Shown here: positions 1 to 9,857 of the stretch, one piece after another
Layout: every line of letters starts with the position of its first letter
How positions within the stretch are numbered: position 1 is the stretch's first letter
NCBI GenBank assembly: GCA_052084925.1
Contig: JBQDEV010000004.1
Coordinates: 191,080-255,079, forward strand
Length of the DNA: 64,000 bases
Reading direction: 5' to 3'
Origin: CmP2 sp052084925
GTDB taxonomy: Bacteria; Actinomycetota; Actinomycetes; Actinomycetales; Micrococcaceae
The notes under the pieces: model-generated
What the model saw: the letters and a program-made list of their open reading frames with translations, nothing else
Database searches by the model: none
Told to the model about the DNA's origin: nothing
Program-made: the position numbers and the translations under genes

Positions 1-313
1 GCTCGGCGTCTTCACCGAGGGCTGGTTGCGCTGGACGTTCTTCGTGGCCGCCATGGTGCTGCCGTACATCGCCGTCGTGCTGGCCAACAACACCCGCCAG
101 GTTCGGGCCAGCTCCACTGCCTCCGCGGTGAATGCGCCGTCGTTGCCGGCCCAGGCTTCTGGGACCGGGACCGGGTCGGATACTGACGACGATGTGGTGT
201 CGGGAACGGTGATCGAGCGCCGGGAGCTCGGTCCCGGGTCCCGGCGTCACGAGAGTCATGATGACCCGGACGATCGTGGCGGACACGATGAACAGGGACG
301 GGCCGGATCATGA
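1..313 (+). CDS. DUF3099-type membrane protein, 3' end only
   Basis: The reading frame is open from the left edge (frame beginning at base 2) to TGA at 311-313, so the 5' end lies outside the window. The visible part holds a membrane segment rich in F, V, A and L (WTFFVAAMVLPYIAVVLANN), then a hydrophilic, acidic and Arg-rich tail of about 65 residues. In Micrococcales the gene before SURF1 is often a small two-helix DUF3099 protein of unknown function, and this tail fits one. The stop overlaps the next start as ATGA at 310-313, so the two are probably translationally coupled. The family call rests on one helix and on context. Confidence 0.6.
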   Translation, partial: LGVFTEGWLRWTFFVAAMVLPYIAVVLANNTRQVRASSTASAVNAPSLPAQASGTGTGSDTDDDVVSGTVIERRELGPGSRRHESHDDPDDRGGHDEQGRAGS

Positions 314-585
314 CGGGGTCGAATCCGCAGATCGATCTGCTCGGTGGGCTGCTGGGCGAGACTCCCCCGCAGACGGCGCAACCCGCCGATGCGGCGCCGC
401 AGTGCTCACGGCGAGGATGCACCGATGACGCACAGTGGAAGGTGCTGTGGAACAACCCGCGTATCCACACTCCGGAACGGCGCAAAGTGTGGTTGGCCTG
501 CGAGAACCACCGCGAATGGCTGTGTGAGTACCTGGAATCCCGCGGACTGCTCAAATCCTGTGAACCCCTGACCGAGATGGCGTGA
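310..585 (+). CDS. Small Cys-rich conserved protein next to SURF1 (often mislabelled acetone carboxylase)
   Basis: This is a 91-residue soluble protein. Residues 1-30 are a variable linker. The conserved part begins with C32-x4-C37 and continues through WNNPRIHTPERRKVW to C64-x2-H67, with further Cys at 72 and 84. The spacing suggests a small zinc or other metal site. Homologues in Arthrobacter-type genomes are sometimes labelled acetone carboxylase, but nothing here resembles that enzyme. It overlaps the upstream gene (ATGA) and the downstream SURF1 gene (TGATG), so the three form one operon. A role in oxidase assembly or metal handling is only inferred from the neighbour. Confidence 0.75.
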   Translation: MTGSNPQIDLLGGLLGETPPQTAQPADAAPQCSRRGCTDDAQWKVLWNNPRIHTPERRKVWLACENHREWLCEYLESRGLLKSCEPLTEMA

Positions 586-1511
586 TGACCCTGCACCCTG
601 GCACTTCGACGTTGAGCACGCCACCGGAGGAGACCCGTAAGCCTAAGCTGAACTTCCGCTTTCTGATCTCCGGGGCATGGATCGGCGGACTGATCTTCTG
701 TGTGGTCTTCTCCATTGCCTGCGCCCTGCTCGGTCAGTGGCAGATGGATCGACGAATGCAGGCCCTGGAAGAGATCAACAAGGTGGTGCGCAACTACGAC
801 GCCGATCCGGTGCCCTACGCCAGCAATGCGGACATCTTCACCGACTTCCAGGACGAGCAAAAATGGACGCCGGTGACCGTGCACGGCGAGTACCTGGTGG
901 AGGACACCCTGATCGCCCGCAACCGCCCCCATTCGGGCCGCCCCGGCTACGAGGTGCTCGTCCCGTTCCGCACGGTGGAGGGCGACATCCTCATCGTGGA
1001 CCGTGGATGGCTACCGATCGGCAACTCCCCCGGGCGGCCTGACGACGTACCGGAACCGGCGGAGGGTGAAATTTCGATCATCGTGCGCGCCCTTGCGGGC
1101 GAGCCGACGCTGCCGGATCGTAGTGCTCCAGAGGGTCAGGTGGCCTCCATCGATCTGCCGGCGATTGCCGACCAGCTGGACTACCCGATCGCTGAATCAG
1201 CCTACGGTCTGATGGCGGTCGAATCTCCCGAGGCAGCAGAGACTCCGACCTCCATGCCGCAGCCCACCGAAGACGAGGGCCCGCATCTGTCCTACTCGCT
1301 TCAGTGGTTCACCTTCGGGCTGATGAGCTTCGTGGTGTGGGGCTACATGGCACGGCAGAAGGCGATCCAGAATCGCGAGGACGAGATGTACGGTTTCACC
1401 GAGGACCAGGGATTCATCTCCGCCCATCGGATGGAGCGCAAGAAGGTCACCCGCCGTCGCGGGAATCGGCCGACCGATGAAGAGATCGAGGATTCGCTGT
1501 TCGGTGATTGA
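585..1511 (+). CDS. SURF1 family cytochrome oxidase biogenesis protein
   Basis: SURF1 proteins help assemble heme a3 in cytochrome c oxidase at the membrane. This 308-residue protein has the family's two-helix layout. An N-terminal helix at about residues 28-50 is followed directly by the conserved GQWQMDRR motif. A large extracytoplasmic domain contains the VDRGWLP motif, and a C-terminal helix at about 238-258 leads into a basic cytoplasmic tail. The ATG at 585 overlaps the previous stop as TGATG; an in-frame GTG at 582 is an alternative. ctaA and ctaB for heme A synthesis lie about 9-10 kb away and act in the same pathway. Confidence 0.9.
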   Translation: MTLHPGTSTLSTPPEETRKPKLNFRFLISGAWIGGLIFCVVFSIACALLGQWQMDRRMQALEEINKVVRNYDADPVPYASNADIFTDFQDEQKWTPVTVHGEYLVEDTLIARNRPHSGRPGYEVLVPFRTVEGDILIVDRGWLPIGNSPGRPDDVPEPAEGEISIIVRALAGEPTLPDRSAPEGQVASIDLPAIADQLDYPIAESAYGLMAVESPEAAETPTSMPQPTEDEGPHLSYSLQWFTFGLMSFVVWGYMARQKAIQNREDEMYGFTEDQGFISAHRMERKKVTRRRGNRPTDEEIEDSLFGD

Positions 1512-1532
1512 CCCGCTGAGGGTGGGCTCGGC

Positions 1533-3131
1533 TCAGGCGAGAGTGATCAGGTCCTGATACTCGGCGCTCCAGAGATCCTCGACACCGTCAGGCAGCACGA
1601 CGACACGTTCGGGATCCAGCGCCTCGACCGCGCCCTCGTCGTGGGTGACGAGCACGACCGCGCCCTGATAAGTGCGCAGTGCGTTGAGAATCTCCTCGCG
1701 GCTTGCGGGGTCCAGGTTGTTGGTCGGCTCATCGAGCAGCAGCACATTCGCCGAGGACGCCACCAGGGTCGCCAGTGCGAGTCGCGTCTTCTCGCCGCCG
1801 GAAAGCACCCGGGCTGGCTTCTCGACGTCGTCGCCGGAGAAGAGGAACGAGCCGAGCACATTGCGCACCTCGGTGTCGGCCAGATGCGGTGCCGCCGTGC
1901 GCATGTTCTCCAAGACGGACCGCTCACCGTCGAGGGTCTCGTGTTCCTGTGCGTAGTATCCGAGCTTGAGTCCGTGCCCTGGCTCGATCTGACCGGTATC
2001 GGAGTCCTCGACTCCGGCCAACATACGCAACAGCGTCGTCTTGCCGGCGCCGTTGAACCCGAGGATCACCACGCGCGAGCCGCGATCGATGGCGAGATCC
2101 AGCCCGGCGAAAATCTCCAGTGAGCCGTAGGACTTCGATAAGTGCGCAGCGCGCAGCGGAGTCCGTCCGCAGGGCGAAGGCTCGGGAAAGCGAATGGCAG
2201 CGACCTTGTCCTGAGCCCGTTCTCCTTCCACACCGCGCATCAGGCGCTCGGCTCGTTTGAGCATGTTCTGTGCCGCCACCGCTTTGGTCGCCTTGGCCCG
2301 CATCTTGTTGGCCTGGTCGACCAGCGCCGATGCCTTCTTCTGCGCGTTGGCGAATTCCCGGCGCCGCCGGGCCTGGTCCTGCTCCCGCTGGGCCTGGTAG
2401 TTCTTCCAGTTCATGTTGTAGACGTCGATCGTCTGGCGCATCGCATCGAGGTAGAGCACCTTATTGACCGTCATCTCCATGAGAGCGACGTCGTGGCTGA
2501 TGACCAGCAGACCGCCCGAGTACGACTTGAGGAAGTCGCGCAACCAGACGATCGAGTCATGATCAAGGTGGTTCGTGGGCTCGTCCAGCAGCATCGTGTC
2601 GGCGTTGCCGAAGAGGATCCTGGCGAGTTCCACGCGCCGACGCTGACCGCCAGAGAGCGTGTGCAGCGGCTGATTAAGCACCCGATCCGGCAGAGCGAGG
2701 TTCGCGCAGATCGTGGCTGCCTCGGATTCGGCGGCGTAGCCACCGGCAGCGGTGAACCGTGCCTCCAGTTTGGCGTAACGGTCCATGGCCTTCGCCCGCT
2801 GTGCATCGGTGCCCTGGGCCATGTCTTCTTCGGCGCGGCGCAGCTTTGCGGTGACGGTGTCCAATTCTCGGGCCGAGAGGATGCGGGACCGGGCGGTCTG
2901 TTCCATGTCTTCGACGACGGGATCCTGCGGGAGGTAGCCGATCGTGCCGCTGCGGCTCACGTCTCCGCCGGCGGGAAGGGCGAAACCTGCGAGGACTTTG
3001 GTGAGGGTGGTCTTGCCGGCACCATTGCGTCCGACGAGGCCGACCTTGTCGCCCCGGTCGACGCGGAAGCTGACCTCGTCCATCAGGATGCGTGCTCCGG
3101 CACGGAGTTCGAGGTTTGAGACCGTGATCAC
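1533..3131 (-). CDS. ABC-F family ATPase (translation factor type)
   Basis: This is a soluble ABC protein with two fused nucleotide-binding domains and no membrane segment, as in ABC-F proteins that act on ribosomes. Walker A motifs GRNGAGKTT and GFNGAGKTT lie near residues 34 and 350. Signatures LSGGQRRR and LSGGEKTR are each followed by a LLLDEPTNHLD or LLLDEPTNNLD Walker B. The linker is Lys/Arg/Gln-rich and helical. The longest frame starts at a TTG (3161), but GTG at 3131 is preceded by GAAGGAG at proper distance and begins just before the usual ABC-F N-terminus, so it is preferred (532 residues). It converges on SURF1 with a 21-nt gap. Housekeeping function and antibiotic resistance cannot be told apart from sequence. 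Confidence 0.88.
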   Translation of the reverse strand: MITVSNLELRAGARILMDEVSFRVDRGDKVGLVGRNGAGKTTLTKVLAGFALPAGGDVSRSGTIGYLPQDPVVEDMEQTARSRILSARELDTVTAKLRRAEEDMAQGTDAQRAKAMDRYAKLEARFTAAGGYAAESEAATICANLALPDRVLNQPLHTLSGGQRRRVELARILFGNADTMLLDEPTNHLDHDSIVWLRDFLKSYSGGLLVISHDVALMEMTVNKVLYLDAMRQTIDVYNMNWKNYQAQREQDQARRRREFANAQKKASALVDQANKMRAKATKAVAAQNMLKRAERLMRGVEGERAQDKVAAIRFPEPSPCGRTPLRAAHLSKSYGSLEIFAGLDLAIDRGSRVVILGFNGAGKTTLLRMLAGVEDSDTGQIEPGHGLKLGYYAQEHETLDGERSVLENMRTAAPHLADTEVRNVLGSFLFSGDDVEKPARVLSGGEKTRLALATLVASSANVLLLDEPTNNLDPASREEILNALRTYQGAVVLVTHDEGAVEALDPERVVVLPDGVEDLWSAEYQDLITLA

Positions 3132-3167
3132 GGTGGCTCCTTCAGCGGTGGTGGTGTTCAAGGCATC

Positions 3168-3201
3168 GGCAGGGCCGGTCCGTTGCCGGACCGGCCCTGC
3201 C
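3168..3201 (-). terminator. Strong hairpin terminator after the suf operon
   Basis: A perfect 15-bp inverted repeat (3168-3182 with 3187-3201) closes a four-base loop, TTGC. It lies 20 nt past the sufT stop and upstream of the ABC-F gene, both on the minus strand. No long U tract follows, as is common for terminators in high-GC actinobacteria. Some read-through into the ABC-F gene cannot be excluded. Confidence 0.75.
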
Positions 3202-3221
3202 GAGTGTGCGGGAAGAGCGGA

Positions 3222-3545
3222 TCAGATGTTGAAGCCCAGGGCCCGCATCTGCTCGCGCCCGTCTTCTGTGATCTTCTCCGGACCCCATGGCGGCATCCAG
3301 ACCCAGTTCAACCGCCAGTCATCGACCATGGTGCTGATCGCGCGGGAGACCTGATCCTCGATCTCGTCCGTCAGCGGGCAGGCTGCGGTAGTCAGCGTCA
3401 TGTCGACCAGCAGTGCGCCGTCTTCGGCGTAGTGCAGCCCGTAGAGCAGGCCGAGGTCAACCACGTTGACCCCGAGCTCCGGATCGATCACGTCCTTGAG
3501 CGCCTCTTCGAGGTCCTCCAGGGGAGTTTGTGCTGCTGTAGTCAT
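3222..3545 (-). CDS. sufT: SufT/DUF59 (MIP18-like) metal-sulfur cluster assembly factor
   Basis: This 107-residue protein consists of one DUF59/MIP18 domain. It carries the DPELGVNVVDLGLLY segment and the TLTTAACPLTDEI motif with the conserved reactive Cys. Such proteins help deliver Fe-S clusters to target enzymes. A longer frame reaches 3653, but ATG at 3545 has GGAGGACAG just upstream and matches family length. It is the last gene of the suf operon, 13 nt after sufC. Confidence 0.9.
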   Translation of the reverse strand: MTTAAQTPLEDLEEALKDVIDPELGVNVVDLGLLYGLHYAEDGALLVDMTLTTAACPLTDEIEDQVSRAISTMVDDWRLNWVWMPPWGPEKITEDGREQMRALGFNI

Positions 3546-3558
3546 TCTGTCCTCCAGA

Positions 3559-4323
3559 TCAGGCGCTGGCGGCGGCCTTCTCATAGGCCACGTAGCCTTC
3601 TTCTTCCAGCTTATCGGCCAGCTCGGGGCCGCCGGAATCGGCAACGTGTCCATCGACGAAGACGTGCACGAAGTCCGGCTTGATGTAACGGAGAATGCGG
3701 GTGTAGTGGGTGATGAGCAGGGTGCCCATGCCGTTGGTGTCCTGAGCGCGGTTCACGCCTTCGGAGACCACGCGCAGCGCGTCGACGTCGAGGCCGGAGT
3801 CGGTTTCGTCGAGGATTGCCATCTTGGGCTTGAAGAGCTCAAGCTGGAGGATCTCCACGCGCTTCTTCTCACCACCGGAGAAGCCCTCGTTCACGTTGCG
3901 GGCCGCGAAGGCCGGGTCGATGCGCAGCTTCTCCATGGCGGACTTGACGTCCTTGGTCCAGTGACGCAGCGAAGGAGCCTCGCCGTCGATGGCGGTCTTG
4001 GCGGTGCGCAGGAAGTTGGTCATGGTGACGCCGGGGATCTCCACCGGGTACTGCATGGCCAGGAACAGTCCGGCCTGAGCGCGCTCATCGGGGCCCATCT
4101 CCAGGACGTCTTCGCCGTCCAGGGTGATCGAGCCGCTGGTGACCTCGTAGCGGGGGTGGCCCGCGATCGAGGCTGCGAGGGTGGACTTGCCGGAGCCGTT
4201 CGGGCCCATGATCGCGTGGGTCTCACCGGACTTGACGGTGAGGGACACGCCCTTCAGGATCTCCTTGGCGCCGTTTTCCGTCTCGATCGAGACGTGCAGA
4301 TCTTTGATCTCCAGGGTTGACAT
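3559..4323 (-). CDS. sufC: SufC, Fe-S cluster assembly ATPase
   Basis: SufC is the ATPase of the SufBCD scaffold. The 254-residue protein has Walker A GPNGSGKST (40-48), signature FSGGEKKR, Walker B with the SufC-typical AILDETDSGLD (Asp after Glu instead of Pro), and the H-loop THYTRIL. Length is normal. ATG at 4323 is preceded by AAGGAG at 8-nt spacing. It lies between sufD and sufT on the same strand. In relatives a small Rieske-type ferredoxin gene often separates sufD and sufC; the 58-nt gap here has no room for one. Confidence 0.96.
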   Translation of the reverse strand: MSTLEIKDLHVSIETENGAKEILKGVSLTVKSGETHAIMGPNGSGKSTLAASIAGHPRYEVTSGSITLDGEDVLEMGPDERAQAGLFLAMQYPVEIPGVTMTNFLRTAKTAIDGEAPSLRHWTKDVKSAMEKLRIDPAFAARNVNEGFSGGEKKRVEILQLELFKPKMAILDETDSGLDVDALRVVSEGVNRAQDTNGMGTLLITHYTRILRYIKPDFVHVFVDGHVADSGGPELADKLEEEGYVAYEKAAASA

Positions 4324-4381
4324 GTATTCTCCTTGTCGATCCGCGCCTTCAGCGCGGGAAGTGTGTGGGTGTCGAAGACGG

Positions 4382-5659
4382 TCAGAGATCGAACATCTTC
4401 AGTTCGGACTCCATGACCTGGATCAGCTCGGCCTCGACGTCGTCGATGCCGATTCGCTGAATGATCTCGTTGAGGAAGCCGCGCACGATGAGCTTGCGTG
4501 CTTCCTTCTCGGTAATGCCGCGAGCCATGAGGTAGAACAGCTGCTCTTCATCGAAGCGTCCCGTGGAGGAAGCGTGGCCTGCACCGTCGATGACCCCGGT
4601 CTCGATCTCCAAGTTGGGGATCGAGTCGGCCCGTGCGCCATCGGTCAGCACCAGGTTCTGGTTCTTCTCGTAGGAGTCGGTGCCTTCGGCTTCCTTGCGG
4701 ATCAGGACGTCGCCCACCCACACGGTGTGCGCGTCGCGGCCCTGGAGAGCACCCTTGTAGAGCACGTTTGAGGTGCAGTTCGGGACCGCGTGGTCCACGA
4801 ACAGGCGCTGCTCCAGGTGCTGGCCGGCATCGGCGAAATACAGGCCGTACAACTCGGCCTCGCCGCCGGGAGCGGTGAAGCGTGCGGTCGGTGTCAGACG
4901 GACCAACGAGCCACCGTAGCTGACGGCGATGTGCTTGTAGGTCGCGTCCTTGGCCAGTGACGCCTGCTGCGAGGAGGTCTGGATGGCCGCGGAGTCCCAG
5001 GCGTGCACCGAGGTGACATTGATGCTGGCGCCCTCACGGACGTCGTACTCGATGTTCTGCGCCAGCACCGCGCTGCCACGGTGGGTGATCAGGAAGTCGG
5101 CCTTGGCGTTGACGCCGGCCACGATCAGAATGTGCTGCGCGGCCGGAGTCGTGTCGGTGCCGCTGATCTCCACGCGGATGGGCTCGCTGGCTTCGATGCC
5201 GTCAGCCAGGGTGATCACCGTGGCTTCCGAGAACGAGGCCCAGGCTGCCGCGGAGGTGCGATCTTCCGGAGTCATGGCCCGACCCAGTCGTGCGTCGTCG
5301 CGGCCGACGGTCTCGACGATCACACCGTCCAGGGAAGAGACGTCAACCTTCGGGGCGGGCCCGAGCAACCGCTGCTCGTCTCCCTGAGGAAGGTCGAGTC
5401 CGCCAAGGCGCTCCAGCGGAGTGAATCGCCAGTCCTCCTCGCGGCCGGTGAGGACCGGGAAGTCTGCCAGCTCGAAGCTGGTCTGCCGATCCGCGCGGGA
5501 GGTGCCGAACTTCTGCTTCTTCTGGCCTACGGAGTGGTCAGCATGTTCGGACTGGGAAGCAGCCGCGATCTCGGAGGAGAGCTGCTCGCCCTCTTCGCCC
5601 ATGCCGGGGATCATCGGTGCAGGGGCACCGGTCTCAAGGTCGTTGGTCGTCTGGGACAC
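4382..5659 (-). CDS. sufD: SufD, Fe-S cluster scaffold subunit
   Basis: This 425-residue protein is the SufB paralogue that completes the SufBC2D scaffold. It has the beta-helical core and the C-terminal signature (ASSTGRFDEEQLFYLMARGI, then KEARKLIVRGFLNEII) shared with SufB. The acidic, variable N-terminus is typical. Translation starts at GTG 5659, three bases past the sufB stop, so the Shine-Dalgarno (GGAAGGATC) lies inside the end of sufB and the two are coupled. Confidence 0.95.
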   Translation of the reverse strand: MSQTTNDLETGAPAPMIPGMGEEGEQLSSEIAAASQSEHADHSVGQKKQKFGTSRADRQTSFELADFPVLTGREEDWRFTPLERLGGLDLPQGDEQRLLGPAPKVDVSSLDGVIVETVGRDDARLGRAMTPEDRTSAAAWASFSEATVITLADGIEASEPIRVEISGTDTTPAAQHILIVAGVNAKADFLITHRGSAVLAQNIEYDVREGASINVTSVHAWDSAAIQTSSQQASLAKDATYKHIAVSYGGSLVRLTPTARFTAPGGEAELYGLYFADAGQHLEQRLFVDHAVPNCTSNVLYKGALQGRDAHTVWVGDVLIRKEAEGTDSYEKNQNLVLTDGARADSIPNLEIETGVIDGAGHASSTGRFDEEQLFYLMARGITEKEARKLIVRGFLNEIIQRIGIDDVEAELIQVMESELKMFDL

Positions 5660-5662
5660 TGT

Positions 5663-7123
<1,461 letters not shown>

Positions 7124-7175
7124 AATCAACCTCTTTGATAACGAACGTAGGTGGTCTTGGAAACTGATGCGCGCG

Positions 7176-7931
7176 CTATTTGTCAGCGCGCTGAGCCGTA
7201 TGCGCCATCAGGCTGGCGTGAGCGCGGCGGCCCAGGGGAACGTGCGTGGTGCACACATGGCCGCCCGTGGGGAGGGTGGACAGTCTGCGCACGTCCACAT
7301 CCAGTAAACGCGCGAAGAGCTCGGTTTCTTCCTCGCAGAACTCAGGGAATTCGCCGGCCATCTCCTGAATCGGGCAGTGGCCCTGACAGATTTGTGCGGC
7401 CCGAAGCGTGGTGACCTTTCCGCCACGGCCGGCACGACGCGTCGACGCGGCGAAGCCGGACTCGTCCAGTACCCTCGTCAGGGCGCGGATGCGATCGGTG
7501 AGATCCGCATCCTCGGGGACGAGCTCCTGAAAGCGCTGCTCCAACGATGAGAAGTGCTTGCGCGCCAGGGAGCGGACGGCGTCGTCGCCGGAGATCTGCT
7601 GCAACAGGCGGACGGCTTCCGCAGCGAGATCAAGGTAGTCGTCACCCAGATGGGATTGTCCTTGCTGCGTCACGACGTATCGACGCGACGGGCGACCGGC
7701 TCCCCTGCTGCCGGCCACGGACTTGACCTCGACCAGACCCTCTTTCTCAAGGGAATCAAGGTGGCGTCGCACGGCTGCCGCGGTGAGCTGGAGCTGATCC
7801 CCGATCGTCGCAGCGCTCACCGGACCGTGCGTCAGGACCGAGTTCAGCACGTTGTCACGCGTGCTCTCCCGAGATCCTGAGGACGCCCCGGATGCCGTGG
7901 GCTGAACTTGAGGGGAATACATGCTTACCAT
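7176..7931 (-). CDS. sufR: SufR-type Fe-S-sensing transcriptional repressor
   Basis: This 251-residue regulator has a winged helix-turn-helix at about residues 25-85 (PVSAATIGDQLQLTAAAVRRH, then a GRPSRRY wing). The C-terminal half has four Cys at 182, 186, 199 and 227 in a C-x3-C-x12-C-x27-C pattern. SufR proteins in cyanobacteria and actinobacteria bind a [4Fe-4S] cluster through such residues and repress suf genes when clusters are sufficient. It is the first gene of the operon it probably controls. ATG at 7922 is an alternative start three codons in. An inverted repeat at 8029-8051 is a possible operator. Confidence 0.9.
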   Translation of the reverse strand: MVSMYSPQVQPTASGASSGSRESTRDNVLNSVLTHGPVSAATIGDQLQLTAAAVRRHLDSLEKEGLVEVKSVAGSRGAGRPSRRYVVTQQGQSHLGDDYLDLAAEAVRLLQQISGDDAVRSLARKHFSSLEQRFQELVPEDADLTDRIRALTRVLDESGFAASTRRAGRGGKVTTLRAAQICQGHCPIQEMAGEFPEFCEEETELFARLLDVDVRRLSTLPTGGHVCTTHVPLGRRAHASLMAHTAQRADK

Positions 7932-8028
7932 CTTGCCTAATTAATGGTGCGGTTCCAAGTAAGGGCCGCCTATACCGGGGCTGAGATCGCGACGGGCTGA
8001 ATCATGCTCAAGGTCACCACGACACTGG

Positions 8029-8051
8029 CGACATGGGCACGGTTCATGTCG
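8029..8051. promoter_or_regulatory. Inverted repeat, possible operator between sufR and the ABC-ctaA operon
   Basis: A perfect 7-bp inverted repeat, CGACATG and CATGTCG, is separated by 9 nt in the divergent intergenic region. It covers the expected -35 zone of the rightward promoter whose -10 box is at 8062-8067, so a dimeric regulator bound here could repress that operon. SufR is the obvious candidate by position only. Confidence 0.4.
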
Positions 8052-8061
8052 TAGAAGTAGG

Positions 8062-8067
8062 TAGCAT
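8062..8067 (+). promoter_or_regulatory. -10 box of a probable leaderless promoter for the ABC-ctaA operon
   Basis: TAGCAT fits the actinobacterial TANNNT consensus and ends 6 nt before GTG at 8074, so transcription would begin at or beside the start codon. No properly spaced Shine-Dalgarno is present. Confidence 0.45.
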
Positions 8068-8073
8068 GAGGGG

Positions 8074-9054
8074 GTGCTCGGACAACCCTCCCCCATCGAT
8101 GTGCGCTCTGCGGCGCCTGGAACCGCTTTGCTGCATCTGAACGATGTGCACAAATCGGTTCGCTCGAAGGCTGGACGGGTTGAAATCCTCCGGGGCGTGA
8201 GCTTGACCGCTCGTGCCGGTCACGTCACCGCATTGCTCGGCCCCAATGGTGCCGGAAAGACGACCACGCTGAACATCGCTCAGGGCCTGGACCGGCCCTC
8301 AAACGGTACGGTGCGCCTGCTGGGGACCGATCCGTGGCGTGCTTCAGCAGAACTGCGCAGCAGGGTTGGGGTAATGCTTCAGGAGGGCGGCCTGCCACCC
8401 TCTGCCACACCGGCACGTCTCCTGCGTCACATCGCTGCGCTGTACCGGAACCCCGCAGACATCCGAGCCCTCAGCGATCGCCTGGGTATCGACGATTTCG
8501 CTGACCGTTCCATCCGTCGTCTCTCCGGCGGACAGAAACAGCGGGTAGCTCTTGCTGCGGCACTGACGGGTCGACCGACGGTCGTCTTCCTGGATGAACC
8601 CAGTGCCGGACTTGACCCCATTTCGCGCAAGATCGTCTTCGACATTATCGAAGAGCTGAAGCAGGCTGGGCTGGCCCTGATCCTCACGACACATCTTCTC
8701 GACGATGCGCAACGGCTCGCAGACGAAGTCATCCTGCTCAAACACGGTGTCGTCGAACGTTCCGGCAGTGTTGCCGAGCTGACGTCCAATGGCGAGAAGC
8801 ACCCCGTCGAGTTCTGGATTGACCGTCCGCTCAGCACTGAGGACAAGACCACGGTGCCGTCCGGACTAACGCTGACGCTGCTCGATCCGGAACGGTCACC
8901 CGCCGAGAGCGCCAGGGTGCGGGTCAGTGGAGTCACCGGCGCGCAAGACCTGGTCTCGCTGGCACAATGGTGGCACGACCGCGGGCTGATGCCGGAACGG
9001 CTGACCATGGCCGATCGGTCGCTGGAGGACGTCTTCTGGGAGGTGGGACCGTGA
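8074..9054 (+). CDS. ABC-2 type transporter, ATP-binding subunit
   Basis: This 326-residue ATPase has Walker A GPNGAGKTT (56-64), signature LSGGQKQR, Walker B VVFLDEPSAGLDP and H-loop LTTHLLDDA, plus the C-terminal extension usual in DrrA/CcmA-like export ATPases. Its partner permease overlaps it by 4 nt (GTGA). Start is GTG 8074, probably leaderless. The substrate is unknown. The position directly before heme A synthase is common in Micrococcales and hints at a role in heme or oxidase biogenesis, but generic drug or lipid export is equally compatible with the sequence. Confidence 0.88.
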   Translation: MLGQPSPIDVRSAAPGTALLHLNDVHKSVRSKAGRVEILRGVSLTARAGHVTALLGPNGAGKTTTLNIAQGLDRPSNGTVRLLGTDPWRASAELRSRVGVMLQEGGLPPSATPARLLRHIAALYRNPADIRALSDRLGIDDFADRSIRRLSGGQKQRVALAAALTGRPTVVFLDEPSAGLDPISRKIVFDIIEELKQAGLALILTTHLLDDAQRLADEVILLKHGVVERSGSVAELTSNGEKHPVEFWIDRPLSTEDKTTVPSGLTLTLLDPERSPAESARVRVSGVTGAQDLVSLAQWWHDRGLMPERLTMADRSLEDVFWEVGP

Positions 9055-9830
9055 ACAATACTGCTGATACGGATTTCCTCCCCGAGCAAGGTCCGAACCA
9101 GTCGAGTGGGGTTCGTCGGGTCCTCGCGCAGGGCGCCTACGAGACGAGAACCACCCTTTCCAACGGTGAACAGCTGCTGGTGGCGCTCATCTTGCCGATG
9201 ATGGCGCTGGTAGCGCTGTCGGTGACCGGAATCCTCGATGACGGACAGGGCCATGCCAGCGTCGACGTCGCCGTTCCCGGAATCTTCGCCCTCGCGGTGC
9301 TGTCTTCCGGGCTGACTGGCCAGGGCATCGCCACCGGTTTCGACCGGCGCTACGGGGTGCTGACGTATCTTTCAACGACGCCGCTGGGTTCCATGGGGCT
9401 GCTCCTGGGCAAGATCGTTGCGGTGATGATGGTGCTGCTGGTCCAGCTCATCGTCCTGGGCGCAATCGGTGCTTTCCTGGGGTGGTCCCCTGAATGGCGG
9501 GGGGCGGTGTTCGCGGCGCTGTTCATCCTCATCGGGGCGGTGGCGTTTACCGGCATCGGGCTCTTCATCGCTGGCACCGTTCGTCCTGAGGCGACGCTGG
9601 CGCTGACCAACCTGCTGTGGGTGGTCTTGGGGGCCGCCGGAGGCATCATCTTCCCGATTCCTGCTGGCCCGGGAACCTTCGTGCTTCATCTCCTTCCCTC
9701 GACGGCATTGGGCGATGGTCTTCGCTCTGCCTTGATACAGGGAGATCTTGCCGTCACCCCGCTCGTGGTCCTGGCGGCGTGGGGCGCCGTGGCCGTTGCG
9801 GGAACAATACGCTGGTTCAAGTGGCGCTGA
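9051..9830 (+). CDS. ABC-2 type transporter, permease subunit
   Basis: This 259-residue membrane protein has about six hydrophobic segments, starting with LLVALILPMMALVAL after a soluble N-terminal stretch of about 40 residues. The layout is that of an ABC-2 permease. The longest frame begins at 8967 inside the ATPase gene, but GTG at 9051 is preceded by GGAGG and overlaps the ATPase stop, so it is preferred. ctaA follows 27 nt downstream on the same strand. Confidence 0.85.
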   Translation: MNNTADTDFLPEQGPNQSSGVRRVLAQGAYETRTTLSNGEQLLVALILPMMALVALSVTGILDDGQGHASVDVAVPGIFALAVLSSGLTGQGIATGFDRRYGVLTYLSTTPLGSMGLLLGKIVAVMMVLLVQLIVLGAIGAFLGWSPEWRGAVFAALFILIGAVAFTGIGLFIAGTVRPEATLALTNLLWVVLGAAGGIIFPIPAGPGTFVLHLLPSTALGDGLRSALIQGDLAVTPLVVLAAWGAVAVAGTIRWFKWR

Positions 9831-9857
9831 GCGCCCTGAGCCCTTTCTCAGAAAGCA

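Noticed and set aside
12..932. 306-codon minus-strand frame across the DUF3099-SURF1 region
   Set aside because: Antisense shadow of three coupled + genes; Arg/His/Pro-rich composition is typical of out-of-frame high-GC sequence.
2142..3119. 325-codon + frame opposite the ABC-F gene
   Set aside because: Antisense of conserved ABC motifs; no ribosome-binding site and no protein-family features.
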